DNA of 64,000 bases from Streptomyces sp. YPW6 (GCF_018866325.1 NZ_CP076457.1:6607001-6671000); one strand, 5' to 3'; positions 17,126 through 27,329 are shown, numbered from the stretch's first letter. Made by a program: numbers and translations. The notes: a model not told the origin generated them from the sequence alone.

Positions 17126-20100
17126 ATGACTGACACCGGCCAGATCCCGGGCGAGGGACTGCCGGAGAACGCAGGCATGGTGGAGCAGCCGGGCGTCCCC
17201 GCCCCGGACGCGCACACCTTCCTCGACCCCTCCGAGCACAGCCCCGAGGACGACGACCTCCTGCTGATGCCGACCTCCCAGGGCGCCTGGAGCGACCAGC
17301 AGGCCGCCCCCGCCCCCGCGCAGGGCCAGCCTTTCGCGCAGACCGCGACGGCGCAGCCGCCCGTGGCCGAACACGGCCCGGTCCCGGCCCAGCCGCAGGT
17401 CTCCGCGCAGCAGGTCCAGACGGCCCCCGCCGTGGAGACGCCCAGCACGCACGAGACCGGTGGCCGCGATTCCGGCTCCGTCGACCTCAACGGCGTACGC
17501 ATCCCGGCGCCCGCCCCCGCACCGGTGGGCGCGCCCGCCGCCGCTCCCGCCCGCAGGCCCCTGCACCGGGGTCCGGCCGCCGCCGACCCCCCGTCGTACG
17601 GCGCTGGTACGCAGGGGGCGTCGTGCGCTCCTGGCCGACCGGGGCCCGCCGGGGCCACCCGGACCGCCCCGCCCGCCCGCCACGCGGGCCCGCCGGCGAA
17701 CGGCCCCGAGTACCTCGACACCCCGGCCGAGGACCCCTCGGCCCTGCCGGGCCCGCAGCTGGGAGAGATCCCGCCGCAGGCCGGCGCCCCGTGGGGGGCG
17801 CAGCCGGAGCAGCCCGTCGCGGAGCCTGTGGCTCCCGCGCCGGAGACCCCCGGGCAGACGGCCCCCGCGCCGGTTCCGCAGCCGGAGCAGGCGGTCACGG
17901 CCGGACAGCCGGTGGCGGAGCCCGCGGTCGCCCAGCAGGCCGAGCAGCCGGTGCAGGCGGCTGAACCGGTCCAGCCGGCTCAGCCGACGGACCAGGCGGC
18001 CGTGCCCGCCCCCGAGGAGGTCCCGGCGGCCCCGGTCGAGCAGTCGGCCCAGCCGGTACAGCCCGCTCCCGGTGCGCAGCCCGAGCCGGCCCCGCAGGCC
18101 GTCCCGGCAGAAACGGTCGTTCCCGAGCCGGTCGCGGAGGTGATGCCGTCCGCAGGGCCGGTCCACGTGCCGGAGCCCGAGGCGGCGCAGCCGCAGCCCC
18201 CGGCCGCACCGGCGGAAGCCCCCGTCCAGGCCCCGGCCGACGGAGTGACCGCACAGGAGACGCCGGAGCCCGGGGAACCGCTGGAGGCACAGAGCGGTGC
18301 CGTGGTGACCCCTGAGGCCCCGACGCCCGCCGCGCCCGCGGAAGCCGCCGCCCCGGAACCCCAGGCCCCCGTACAGGAACCGCCCGTCGTCGAGCCGGTG
18401 GTCCAGCCGGAGTCCGCTGCCCAGCCGGAGCAGGTGGCCCAGCCCGCGCCGACGGTGCAGCCCGAGCCGGTGGCCCAGCCGGAGCCCGCGCTGCGGCCCG
18501 AGCGGGAGGCCCAGCCGGAGCCCGCGGCGCAGCCCGAGGAGGTGGCCCAGCCCGAGCCGGAGCAGCCTGTCGAGCCCGCTCCGGCCGTGGCGGTGGCCGA
18601 GAGCCCGCAGGCGGTGGCGGCCCCGGAGACCGCCGTGGCGGAGGAGCAGCCGGTTGCGCCGGCCGCCCCCGAGCCCGTGCAGCCCGAGCAGGAGACCGTC
18701 GCGGAGGCCCCGTCGAGCAGCCCGCCGAGGCGGCCGGGCCCGTGGCCGACGCAACGGCCGGGGGCGACGCGCCGGAGCAGGAAGCGGCCCCGGCCGCCGC
18801 CCCCGAGGCCGAGCCGGTCGTGGCAGCGGCGGAGCCCGAGGCGGCCCACGCGGTCACGCCCGACGCCGAGGACGGCACCGGCCCCGAGGTCATCGAGACG
18901 CCGGAACTCCTGCCGGAGCCGCAGGCGACCGAAGGGCAGCCCGGGGAGTCCCAGCCGGAGCCCGTGGAGCCGCAGTCCCCCGCACCGGCCGAGGCGCCGC
19001 AGCAGCCGGTGACGCCGCCGCTGCCCGGGGAACGGGGTGAGGCGCTGGAGCCGGTGGAGGCCGCCGAGCAGCCGGACACCCCGCCCGCCCCCGGCTACGA
19101 CGACCCCGAGCGCGAAGCGGTGCTGCGGGTCATGCGGGAACGCCGGGACATCCGCAACGGCTTCCGCAGCGACCCGATTCCGCACGAGGTCCTGCTCCGG
19201 GTGCTGGAGGCGGCGCACACCGCGCCGAGCGTCGGCCACTCGCAGCCGTGGGACTTCGTCGTCATCCGCTCCGCGGAGACCCGCCGCTCCATGCACGAAC
19301 TGGCCCAGAGCCAGCGCGACGCCTACGCCAAGTCGCTGCCCAAGGGCCGGGCGAAGCAGTTCAAGGAACTGAAGATCGAGGCGATCCTCGACACCCCGGT
19401 CAACATCGTCGTCACCGCCGACCCCACCCGCGGCGGCCGCCACACCCTCGGCCGGCACACCCAGCCGCAGATGGCGCCGTACTCCTCGGCCCTCGCCGTC
19501 GAGAACCTGTGGCTCGCCGCCCGCGCCGAGGGCCTGGGCGTCGGCTGGGTCAGCTTCTTCGACGAGCGGGAGATGGTCCGCGCGCTGGGCCTGCCCGAAC
19601 ACCTGGAGGTCGTGGCCTACCTCTGCGTCGGTTACGTCGACGAGTTCCCCGAGGAACCCGAGCTGATGCAGGCGGGCTGGTCGAAGCGCCGCCCCCTGTC
19701 CTGGGTCGTCCACGAGGAGACGTACGGGCGCCGCGCGCTGCCCGGCGCCGAGCCGCACGATCTGCTCCAGGAGACGATCTCCGCGATCCGCCCGCTGGAC
19801 GCGAAGGCGCTCGGCGAGGCGTGGGAGCGCCAGAAGCGGATGACGAAGCCCGCCGGGGCGCTCGGCATGCTGGAGATCATCTCCGCGCAGCTGTCCGGCC
19901 TCTCCCGGATGTGCCCGCCGCCGGTCCCGGAGCCCGCGGCCGTCGCGATCTTCGCCGGTGACCACGGGGTGCACGCCCAGGGGGTCACCGCCTGGCCGCA
20001 GGAGGTAACCGCCCAGATGGTGGCGAACTTCCTCGGCGGCGGAGCCGTCTGCAACGCCTTCGCCGCCCAGGTCGGCGCGGAGGTCTGCGTCGTGGACGTC

Positions 20101-20811
20101 GGAGTGGCGACGGACCTGCCCGCCACCCCCGGTCTGCTGCCCCGCAAGGTGCGCCCGGGTACGGCCGACTTCACGACGGGCCCCGCGCTCACCCGCGAAG
20201 AGGTCCTGGCCGCGATCGAGGTCGGCATCGAGACCGCCCGGGACCTGGTGGCGGCGGGCAACAAGGCGCTGCTCACCGGCGAGATGGGCATCGCGAACAC
20301 CACGGCGTCGGCTGCGCTGATCTGCCTCTACACGGGCATCGACGCGGCCGAGGTGACCGGCCGGGGGACCGGCATCAACGACGAGATGCACGCCCGCAAG
20401 GTCGACGTCGTACGCCGCGCCCTCGACCTCCACCAGCCTGACCCGGCCGACCCGATCGGCGTGCTCGCGGCAGTGGGCGGCCTGGAGCACGCGGCGATGG
20501 CGGGCTTCCTCCTCGGCGGAGCCTCCCTGCGTACGCCGGTGATCCTGGACGGCGTGAGCGCGGGGGCCGCCGCCCTGGTCGCCCGCGCCATCGCCCCCGA
20601 GTCGCTGGCCGCCTGCATCGCGGGCCACCGCAGTGCGGAGCCCGGCCACGTCGCCGCGCTCAACAAGCTGGGCCTGCGCCCCCTGGTCGACCTCGACCTC
20701 CGGCTGGGCGAGGGCACCGGCGCGCTGCTGGCGCTGCCGATCGTGCAGAGCGCGGCGCGGGCGATGCACGAGGTGGCGACCTTCGACTCGGCGGGCGTGA
20801 CGGAGAAGTAG
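17126..20811 (+). CDS. cobT: BluB-CobT fusion with long disordered N-terminus; frameshifted as given
   Basis: Residues from about 19090 on encode a BluB-like flavin destructase domain (RRDIRNGFRSDPIP, APSVGHSQPWDFV and WLAARAEGLGVGWVS), which makes 5,6-dimethylbenzimidazole. It is fused to CobT from about 19770, which activates the base with nicotinate mononucleotide. CobT motifs FAGDHGVHAQGVTAWP, GEMGIANTT and catalytic-Glu LGEGTG are intact. The first 530 or so residues are Pro/Ala/Glu/Gln repeats. The start frame (17126-19012) and the domain frame (open from an ATG at 18742 to 20811) meet near 18700. There CCGTCGAGCAG would restore the frame if read as CCGGTCGAGCAG. A second suspicious stretch is 17590-17700. 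Confidence 0.85.
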
Positions 20812-21089
20812 AACGCCTTCCGGCGCAGCCGCCCCCGGCGCTTCGCCGCAGCCCCTCCGGGACCCGCTCCGGCTCCTGCGGCCCCCGCTCCTCCAGCCCC
20901 TCCGGCGCCGGAAGAGCGGGGGCCGGGGCGCAAGGCCGGTTTCGGGACGGGGCGGGGCAGGGGAGAAGGGGCCCCGCGCACCCCCACCCCGTATCGTGTT
21001 CCCACCCGCACCCCGCTTTCCGCACGTCACAGCCGCTTCACCGCCGCAGCGGCACGCAACGCAGCACCCGCATGAGGAGCCGTACCGCC

Positions 21090-22391
21090 ATGGCCGAGCA
21101 CGCAGACCACGCCGACCGCTCAGGTCACGCCGACCGCACCGACCGACCCGCGTACCCCGTGGGCCTGCGCCTGTACGGCCGCCGCGTCGTCGTCATCGGC
21201 GGCGGACAGGTCGCCCAGCGCCGGCTGCCGCAGCTCATCGCCACCGGGGCCGTCATCACCCTGATCTCCCCCTCCGCGACGCCCTCCGTCGAGGCGATGG
21301 CGGACGCCGGGGAGATCCGCTGGGAGCGCCGCCGCTACCAGGACGGTGACCTCGCCGACACCTGGTACGCCCTCGTCGCCTCCTCCGACCTCGCGGCCAA
21401 CGACGCCGCCTCCGCCGAGGCCGAGCGCACCCGCACCTGGTGCGTCCGGTCCGACGACGCCGAGGCCGCCACCGCCTGGACCCCCGCCACCGGCCGCATC
21501 GAGAACATCACCGTCGCCGTCCTCAACACCACCCCCCAGGGCCGCGACCCCCGGCACTCCGCCGCCCTGCGCGACGTCATCGTCGAAGGCCTGCGCGACG
21601 GCACCCTCGCGGCCCCGCACCACCGCACCCGCACTCCCGGCGTCGCGCTCGTCGGCGGCGGCCCCGGCAACCCGGATCTGATCACCGTCCGGGGCCGCCG
21701 CCTCCTCGCCCAGGCCGACGTGGTCATCGCCGACCGCCTCGGCCCCCGCGACCTGCTCGACGAGCTCCCGCCGCACGTCGAGGTGATCGACGCGGCGAAG
21801 ATCCCGTACGGCCGGTTCATGGCTCAGGAGGCGATCAACCAGGCGCTCATCGAGCACGCCAAGGCGGGCAAGTCCGTGGTCCGGCTCAAGGGCGGCGACC
21901 CGTTCGTCTTCGGCCGCGGTATGGAGGAGGCCCAGGCACTGGCCGCCGAAGGCATCCCCTGCACGGTCGTCCCCGGCATCTCCAGCACCATCTCCGTCCC
22001 CGGCGCGGCCGGCATCCCGGTCACCCACCGGGGCGTCGCCCACGAGTTCACCGTGGTCAGCGGGCACGTCGCGCCGGAGGACCCGCGTTCGCTGGTCGAC
22101 TGGGCGGCCATCGCGCGACTGCGCGGCACCCTCGTCCTGCTGATGGCCGTCGACAAGATCGGCGCCATCGCCGCCGCCCTGATAGCCCACGGCAAGGACC
22201 CGGCCACTCCGGTCGCCCTTGTCCAGGAGGGCACCACCGCTGCCCAGCGCCGGGTCGACGCCACCCTCGCGGACGTCGGCGAGCGAGCCGTCGCCGAGGA
22301 GGTGCGCCCGCCCGCCGTGATCGTCATCGGCGATGTCGTCGCGGTCGGCCCGGACTCGGCACCGGCCCCCGCCCAGGACACGGCCGAATAG
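21090..22391 (+). CDS. cysG: Siroheme synthase / uroporphyrinogen-III C-methyltransferase (CysG-like)
   Basis: A 433-residue fusion. Residues 15 to about 165 resemble the precorrin-2 dehydrogenase/ferrochelatase part with NAD-binding VVVIGGGQVAQRR (33-45). Residues from about 185 are the SUMT domain with VALVGGGPGNPDLIT, VRLKGGDPFVFGRG and VVPGISS. SUMT makes precorrin-2, the branch point to siroheme and cobalamin. The ATG at 21090 is favoured because the earlier ATG at 21072 lies within its GAGGAG ribosome binding site. In Streptomyces annotation it is also called cobA. The NAD-dependent half may be partly degenerate. Confidence 0.9.
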   Translation: MAEHADHADRSGHADRTDRPAYPVGLRLYGRRVVVIGGGQVAQRRLPQLIATGAVITLISPSATPSVEAMADAGEIRWERRRYQDGDLADTWYALVASSDLAANDAASAEAERTRTWCVRSDDAEAATAWTPATGRIENITVAVLNTTPQGRDPRHSAALRDVIVEGLRDGTLAAPHHRTRTPGVALVGGGPGNPDLITVRGRRLLAQADVVIADRLGPRDLLDELPPHVEVIDAAKIPYGRFMAQEAINQALIEHAKAGKSVVRLKGGDPFVFGRGMEEAQALAAEGIPCTVVPGISSTISVPGAAGIPVTHRGVAHEFTVVSGHVAPEDPRSLVDWAAIARLRGTLVLLMAVDKIGAIAAALIAHGKDPATPVALVQEGTTAAQRRVDATLADVGERAVAEEVRPPAVIVIGDVVAVGPDSAPAPAQDTAE

Positions 22392-22480
22392 GCGAGAGCC
22401 CGCACCCGCCCCGTAACCCGCGGTTACGCGGCTCCCTCCCAGGCGTTGGCACCACACACCGGACAAGGCAGTATCACCCT

Positions 22481-23299
22481 GTGGCAGATCTCATCACCGT
22501 CGACGACCCCGACGACCCCCGGCTGAGCGACTACATCGGCCTGACCGACGTCGAGCTGCGACGACGGCGCGAACCCGCCGAAGGGCTCTTCATCGCCGAG
22601 GGCGAGAAGGTGATCCGCCGCGCCCGGCAGACCGGGTACGAGATGCGGTCCATGCTGCTCTCGGCCAAGTGGGTCGACGCCATGCGCGACGTCATCGACG
22701 AGGTCCCGGCCCCGGTGTACGCGGTCGCTCCCGAGCTGGCCGAACGGGTCACCGGCTACCACGTCCACCGCGGCGCGCTCGCCTCCATGCAGCGCAAGCC
22801 GCTGCCCGCCGCCGACGAACTGCTCGCCACCGCCCGCCGGGTCGTGGTCATGGAATCGGTGAACGACCACACCAACATCGGGGCCATCTTCCGCAGCGCG
22901 GCGGCCCTGGGCATGGACGCGGTCCTGCTCTCCCCGGACTGCGCCGACCCCCTCTACCGCCGCTCCGTCAAGGTCTCGATGGGCGCGGTCTTCTCCGTCC
23001 CCTACGCCCGCCTCGACGCCTGGCCCAAGTCGCTGGAAGCGGTACGGGAGGCCGGCTTCCGGCTCCTCGCCCTCACCCCGGACGCCAAGGCCACCAGCAT
23101 CGACGACGCGGCCCCGCACCGGTTGGAGCGGGTGGCCCTGATGCTCGGAGCCGAGGGCGACGGGCTGTCCACGCGTGCCCTGATGGCCGCCGACGCGTGG
23201 GTCCGCATCCCGATGGCGCACGGCGTCGACTCACTGAACGTGGGCGCCGCCGCAGCGGTCGCTTTCTACGCGGTGGCCACGGGGCGTCCGGAGAGCTGA
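22481..23299 (+). CDS. TrmH/SpoU-family RNA 2'-O-methyltransferase
   Basis: A 272-residue SPOUT-class methyltransferase that likely 2'-O-methylates tRNA or rRNA. The three family motifs are visible: NIGAIFRSAAALG (from about residue 131), LGAEGDGLS (about 220) and IPMAHGVDSLNVGAAAAV (about 242), which form the SAM-binding trefoil knot. The GTG at 22481 has only a weak, distant AAGG. The last 30 bp, including the stop, form the first unit of a tandem repeat that fills the junction with the convergent kinase gene. Confidence 0.9.
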   Translation: MADLITVDDPDDPRLSDYIGLTDVELRRRREPAEGLFIAEGEKVIRRARQTGYEMRSMLLSAKWVDAMRDVIDEVPAPVYAVAPELAERVTGYHVHRGALASMQRKPLPAADELLATARRVVVMESVNDHTNIGAIFRSAAALGMDAVLLSPDCADPLYRRSVKVSMGAVFSVPYARLDAWPKSLEAVREAGFRLLALTPDAKATSIDDAAPHRLERVALMLGAEGDGLSTRALMAADAWVRIPMAHGVDSLNVGAAAAVAFYAVATGRPES

Positions 23300-23551
23300 G
23301 CGGGGGTGGTTCCGTCCGGTCGGGGCGTCGGTGTCAGGACGCGGTGGCCACCGGTCGTCCGGAGCTGAGCGGGGGTGGTTCCGCCCGGTCGGGGCGTCGG
23401 TGTCAGGACGCGGCGGCCACGGCGCGTTCGGAGAGCTGAGCGAGGATCGTTCCGCCCGGTCGGGGCGTCGGTCTCAGGACGCGGTGGCCACCGGTCGTCC
23501 GGAGCGCCGGGCGACGACGGCCTCGCCCCCTCCGGGTGCCGGCCTCAGGAC
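23270..23551. repeat. Four tandem ~70-bp repeats spanning two convergent gene ends
   Basis: Units start with GCGGTGGCCAC or GCGGCGGCCAC and end with TCAGGAC: 23270-23340 (71 bp), 23341-23409 (69), 23410-23480 (71) and 23481-23551 (71). Unit 1 holds the end of the TrmH-family gene (stop 23297-23299). Unit 4 holds the stop of the convergent kinase gene (TCA, 23545-23547). The internal units repeat both gene ends. Confidence 0.85.
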
Positions 23552-24936
23552 CCGGTGGCCGTCGGGGCGGCGGGTGCGATTCCGGACCGACCGGCGGAAC
23601 CGTAACCGGCCCCGGAACCGTCCGACGCCGCGCCGGCCCACGGCCGTGCCTGCGACACGCCGCCCGGCCGCTCGCTGCCGCCCAGCCCGCGCGCAGGACC
23701 CTGGCAGCCCTGGGCCGCCGCGATGCCCAGCGCCACCAGCAGCGTCACCACGACGAACACCACCAGCCGCTGGCGCAGCAGCCGCGGATTGGCCGGACGC
23801 CGACCCGCCGAGGTCGTGCGGCCTCCGGAACGCGTGCTCGGGCGTCCGTTCGTCCCGGCCGGAGACCCCTGCCGCTTCCCCGGCCTGCCACCCGAGCGCG
23901 TCGTGTTGCGCGACGCCTGCTGCGAGCGCGAGCCCCCGGTGCGCGGCGGCCCCGAACGCACGGGCGCGCCACGCCTGCCCGGCTGGGGGCGCGAGCCGGA
24001 CGGGCCCTCCGAACGACGGGTGTGCTGATCGGCGTACGGATCGGCCATCCGTCCCGTCGGACGTTCGGTGTCCGGGGCGGAACGCTGGACGGGCGGCCTG
24101 CTCTCGTGCAGCCCCTGCGCCTCGCGCGCCGCGATCTCCTTGAGCCGCATGGACAGTTGCAGCGTGCTGGGCCGCTCCTCCGGATTCTTCGCCAGACAGG
24201 CGCTGATCAGCGGGGCCAAGGCGTCGTGCACCCCGCGCAGCTGTGCCTCCTCGTGCACCACGCGGTACAGCATCACCTCGGAACTGCCGTGCCCGAACGG
24301 GGAGTCGGCCATCGCCGCGTACGCCAGGGTCGCACCGAGGGAGAACACGTCCGTCGCGGGTGTCACCGCCGCGCCCCGGACCTGCTCGGGCGCCAGGAAC
24401 CCCGGCGATCCCACCGCCGTACCGACATGGGTGAGCGTGCTCGCCCCGGTCGCCCAGGCGATACCGAAGTCGATGATCCGGGGGCCCTTGGGGGAGAGGA
24501 GGATGTTCGACGGCTTCAGGTCCCGGTGGACCACCCCCGCCTCGTGCACCGCCACCAGGCCCTCGGAGAGCGCCGCCCCGATCGAGGCGACCTCGGCGGC
24601 GGCCAGGGGGCCTTCCTCGGCGACCTTGTCGTGCAGCGAGGGGCCCGGCACGTACTGCGTGGCGAACCACGGGCGGTCCGCCTCCAGGTCGGCGGCGACC
24701 AGCCGGGCCGTGCAGCCGCCGCGGATCCTGCGGGCGGCCGACACCTCGCGCGCGAACCGGGAACGGAACTCCTGGTCCTCGGCCAGGTCGGGCCGGATCA
24801 CCTTGAGCGCGACCCGCTGGCCGCGCCGGTCGGAGCCGAGGTAGACGACGCCCATGCCGCCCGCGCCGAGCCGCCGGTGCAGCCGGAACGAGCCGACGAG
24901 ACGCGGGTCCTCGCGCCGGAGCCGCATCATCGCCAT
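23545..24936 (-). CDS. Membrane-anchored Ser/Thr protein kinase (PknB type)
   Basis: A 463-residue eukaryotic-type kinase. The kinase domain occupies roughly residues 13-270: glycine loop RLGAGGMGVVYLG, the Lys of ALKV, catalytic loop HRDLKPSNIL, DFG, and a P+1 region ending in APE. A Pro/Arg/Ser-rich linker leads to one transmembrane helix (QRLVVFVVVTLLVALGIAA, about 385-405) and a short Gly/Ala-rich outer tail without PASTA repeats. The start is ATG 24936, with further ATGs at 24930 and 24927. Targets are unknown. Its stop codon lies in the last unit of the tandem repeat. Confidence 0.9.
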   Translation of the reverse strand: MAMMRLRREDPRLVGSFRLHRRLGAGGMGVVYLGSDRRGQRVALKVIRPDLAEDQEFRSRFAREVSAARRIRGGCTARLVAADLEADRPWFATQYVPGPSLHDKVAEEGPLAAAEVASIGAALSEGLVAVHEAGVVHRDLKPSNILLSPKGPRIIDFGIAWATGASTLTHVGTAVGSPGFLAPEQVRGAAVTPATDVFSLGATLAYAAMADSPFGHGSSEVMLYRVVHEEAQLRGVHDALAPLISACLAKNPEERPSTLQLSMRLKEIAAREAQGLHESRPPVQRSAPDTERPTGRMADPYADQHTRRSEGPSGSRPQPGRRGAPVRSGPPRTGGSRSQQASRNTTRSGGRPGKRQGSPAGTNGRPSTRSGGRTTSAGRRPANPRLLRQRLVVFVVVTLLVALGIAAAQGCQGPARGLGGSERPGGVSQARPWAGAASDGSGAGYGSAGRSGIAPAAPTATGS

Positions 24937-25547
24937 CGTCTGCCCATCCCCGCTGCCTGGTCCGCCTGACGGGGCACAGCTTACGTACCCCGCGCCCGGC
25001 GTGCTCAGAGGCCGCGCCCTCGCCGGGGTTTCGATTGTCCGTGCCGGGCGGGAGAAGTGAAGAGGGGTCAGTGCGCCGGGGATCCGGGCCCGTCGGCCGG
25101 ACGGCCACCCCAAACGGCCGACGGGGCAGGGGGATTGGATCACGGTGGGAACGCCGGGTCGCGGCCGCCGCCCAGGTCGCGACCACCGCCCCGGTACGCG
25201 GGGTGGAGAGGGACCTGGCGGTCGGGCACGGAACGGCCCACCGCCGGGGGAGCGCGGACGTGAGTGAAGTCACCCTCCGTCACCCTTCCGAGGCTCCGGG
25301 CCGGGCCGGCCGGGCACCAGCCGGTTCCCGGAGCCCCTCCGGGATGACCCCACCCTCCGGCCGTCCGTCTCCACCCAGGGGAGTACGCCGACCGACGGCC
25401 ACTCATCCTCCGGGAGGCCCGGCATTCGGTACGCGGGCATGACGCCCTGTGCCCGCCGCCTGCCTAATGTGGGGATCAAGCGGTGGGCGCAGCACTCGTC
25501 CCCCGAGGTCACGCCCGCCGCTTCCCGAACAGGTCAGGAGAGGAACC
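24937..25547. other. 611-bp gap with no recognised gene
   Basis: This divergent intergenic stretch must hold the promoters of the kinase gene (leftward) and the small membrane-protein gene (rightward). Open frames here lack ribosome binding sites, recognisable domains or consistent codon bias. I could not identify a specific promoter or RNA element. Confidence 0.5.
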
Positions 25548-25754
25548 ATGGCGGACACGGCAGCGCGGACGGTGGTCCGTATGCGCGGGCGCAAGGCGTA
25601 CGCCTTGTCCGGCGCCCGCCCGTCCGGCACCCGTCACCCCTTGGTGGCGACGGCGATGGTCCTTCCTCTGGCGGCCCTGCTGGCGGTCGTCTTCGGCGGC
25701 TGGGACGCGGTGGTCACACAGGCGTCGTCCGTGGCGGTGATGCTGGGGCGCTGA
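25548..25754 (+). CDS. Small single-helix membrane protein, unknown
   Basis: A 68-residue protein with a basic N-terminal region and one hydrophobic segment (PLVATAMVLPLAALLAVVFGG, about residues 32-52). Start ATG 25548 follows AGGAGAGGA at ideal spacing, which is the main support for translation. No domain was recognised. It sits between the divergent kinase gene and a phosphotransferase gene, and a hairpin follows it. Confidence 0.7.
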   Translation: MADTAARTVVRMRGRKAYALSGARPSGTRHPLVATAMVLPLAALLAVVFGGWDAVVTQASSVAVMLGR

Positions 25755-25845
25755 GCGGCGCCCGGGGTCCGGAAGAGCGGTCCGGACCCGCACATCCGGC
25801 CAACAGCCCCGTGGGGACGGGGGTGCGGCGGACGGCAGCGTTTGT

Positions 25846-25869
25846 CCGGTCAGCTGGGGAGCTGACCGG
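25846..25869 (+). terminator. Hairpin in the gap after the small membrane gene
   Basis: CCGGTCAGCT (25846-25855) and AGCTGACCGG (25860-25869) form a perfect 10-bp stem with a GGGG loop. It lies 92 bp after the preceding stop, in the 322-bp gap 25755-26076, which otherwise holds nothing recognised. Confidence 0.55.
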
Positions 25870-26076
25870 GCATCGCGCTGTCCGGGGCCGGATGTCGGTG
25901 CCGGATGCTCCCGGCAGGTCCCGCGCGGAGTGTCTTCCGAACCCGGGGCACTCCCTGGCCCCGTGCCCTGCGCCGGGCCGCCGCCCCGCGCACCGCCGCG
26001 GCTCGGACCGGCTCGCGCGTTACGCTCACGGCGGGCCCGGTGCCACGGCCGGGGCCGACCGTCGCCGGGGGAGCCG

Positions 26077-27264
26077 TTGACCACCACCCAGAGCTCAGTC
26101 GTCCACGACCTCGGCACGCTCGCGCACCGACTCTCCCACCCCGCGCGGACGCCGTGCGTCTGCGAACCGCCGCAGGTCCTCGCGGACCGGCCCGACGGCA
26201 CGGTGGTGCGCAGCGGCGCGATCGTCGCGAAGGCCCATGCCGCGGACACCGACCGCGAGGCGCTGGCCGCCCGGGTCGCCCTGGCAGCCGCCCCGCAGCT
26301 GGCCGGCATCCTGCTGCCGCCGCTCACCGCCCCGGCGCCCGCCGCGCCCACCGCCCGTCCGGTCACCCTCTGGCCGCTCGGCGCGCCCGTGGACCCCACC
26401 GATCCCGGCGCGGCTCCCTGGGCCGATGCCGCCGGTCTGCTCGCCCGCCTCCACCGGACGAAGCCCCCGTTCCCGCTGCCGCCGATGCGCGGTCCGGCCA
26501 AGGCGGCCCGGGCGGTCGCCCGGATGCGCGCGGCCCTCGACGAAGGCGGGACCGCCCTTCCCGGTGACGCCGCGTTCCCGCCCCGCCACACGCCTCCGGT
26601 TTCCGGCGGGGCGGCCATCGCGCCCGGCGACGTGAATCCTGCGCCCGGCCGCGTGTTCCCCGCTGCCGGGGACATGGCCGCCCTGCCCGGCGTCGGGCCC
26701 GCCCTGCCCGGCGACGCGGCGCCCCGGGCCTGCGACGCGGCACCTCTGCCTCGCGATCCGGTCGGCGAGGTCCGCGATCCGGCCGCTCTTGCCGTGCTGG
26801 CCGGCTGGCGGGCTCTGCCCGCGTGGGCGCGGGGAGAGGCCCCCGCGCCGAGGGCCGAGGCCCTGTGCCACGGAGACCTGCACCTCGGCCAGCTCGTCCG
26901 CCACCCCGCCCCGGGCGGGCCCTGGCTGCTCATCGACATGGACGACGCCGGGATGGGCGACCCCGCCTGGGACCTCGGCCGGCCCGCCGCCTGGTACGCG
27001 GCCGGACTTCTGGCCCCCGAGGACTGGTCCACCTTCCTGGACGCCTACCGGTCCGCCGGGGGACCGGCCGTCCCCGCCGACGGCGACCCCTGGCCCGCGC
27101 TGGACGTCCCGGCCCGCGCGCTGACGGTGCAGACGGCGGCCGTCGCCCTCGCCAAGTGCGCCGCGGAACAACGGGATCCGGACGAGCACGAACTGCTGAT
27201 GATCGAATCCTGTGCCCGAATCGCTACGTTGCCGCCCGAGTTGGCCACCGGCCCCGCGTCGTAG
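26077..27264 (+). CDS. APH-family phosphotransferase with low-complexity insert
   Basis: A 395-residue protein of the aminoglycoside phosphotransferase/choline-kinase-like superfamily. The Brenner-type catalytic motif CHGDLHLGQ (about residues 265-273) and metal-binding LLIDMDDAGMGDPAWDLG mark the kinase C-lobe. The N-lobe is divergent. Between residues 160 and 235 there is a Pro/Gly/Ala/Asp-rich insert with repeated PGD units that is not expected in the fold. The TTG at 26077 is preferred because of GGGGGAG just upstream. Substrate unknown; resistance should not be assumed. Confidence 0.8.
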   Translation: MTTTQSSVVHDLGTLAHRLSHPARTPCVCEPPQVLADRPDGTVVRSGAIVAKAHAADTDREALAARVALAAAPQLAGILLPPLTAPAPAAPTARPVTLWPLGAPVDPTDPGAAPWADAAGLLARLHRTKPPFPLPPMRGPAKAARAVARMRAALDEGGTALPGDAAFPPRHTPPVSGGAAIAPGDVNPAPGRVFPAAGDMAALPGVGPALPGDAAPRACDAAPLPRDPVGEVRDPAALAVLAGWRALPAWARGEAPAPRAEALCHGDLHLGQLVRHPAPGGPWLLIDMDDAGMGDPAWDLGRPAAWYAAGLLAPEDWSTFLDAYRSAGGPAVPADGDPWPALDVPARALTVQTAAVALAKCAAEQRDPDEHELLMIESCARIATLPPELATGPAS

Positions 27265-27329
27265 GGTGAACGGACCGTGGCCGGGCAGACATTCCGGCGA
27301 CGGCACAACGAGGGCGAGGAGCCGAGTCG

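Noticed and set aside
25035..25442. Open frame between the kinase and the small membrane-protein gene
   Set aside because: It has no ribosome binding site, no family resemblance and Arg/Gly/Pro-biased composition typical of shadow frames.
26077..27264. Aminoglycoside resistance gene
   Set aside because: The fold is APH-like but the substrate cannot be inferred. Such proteins are common housekeeping kinases in Streptomyces.
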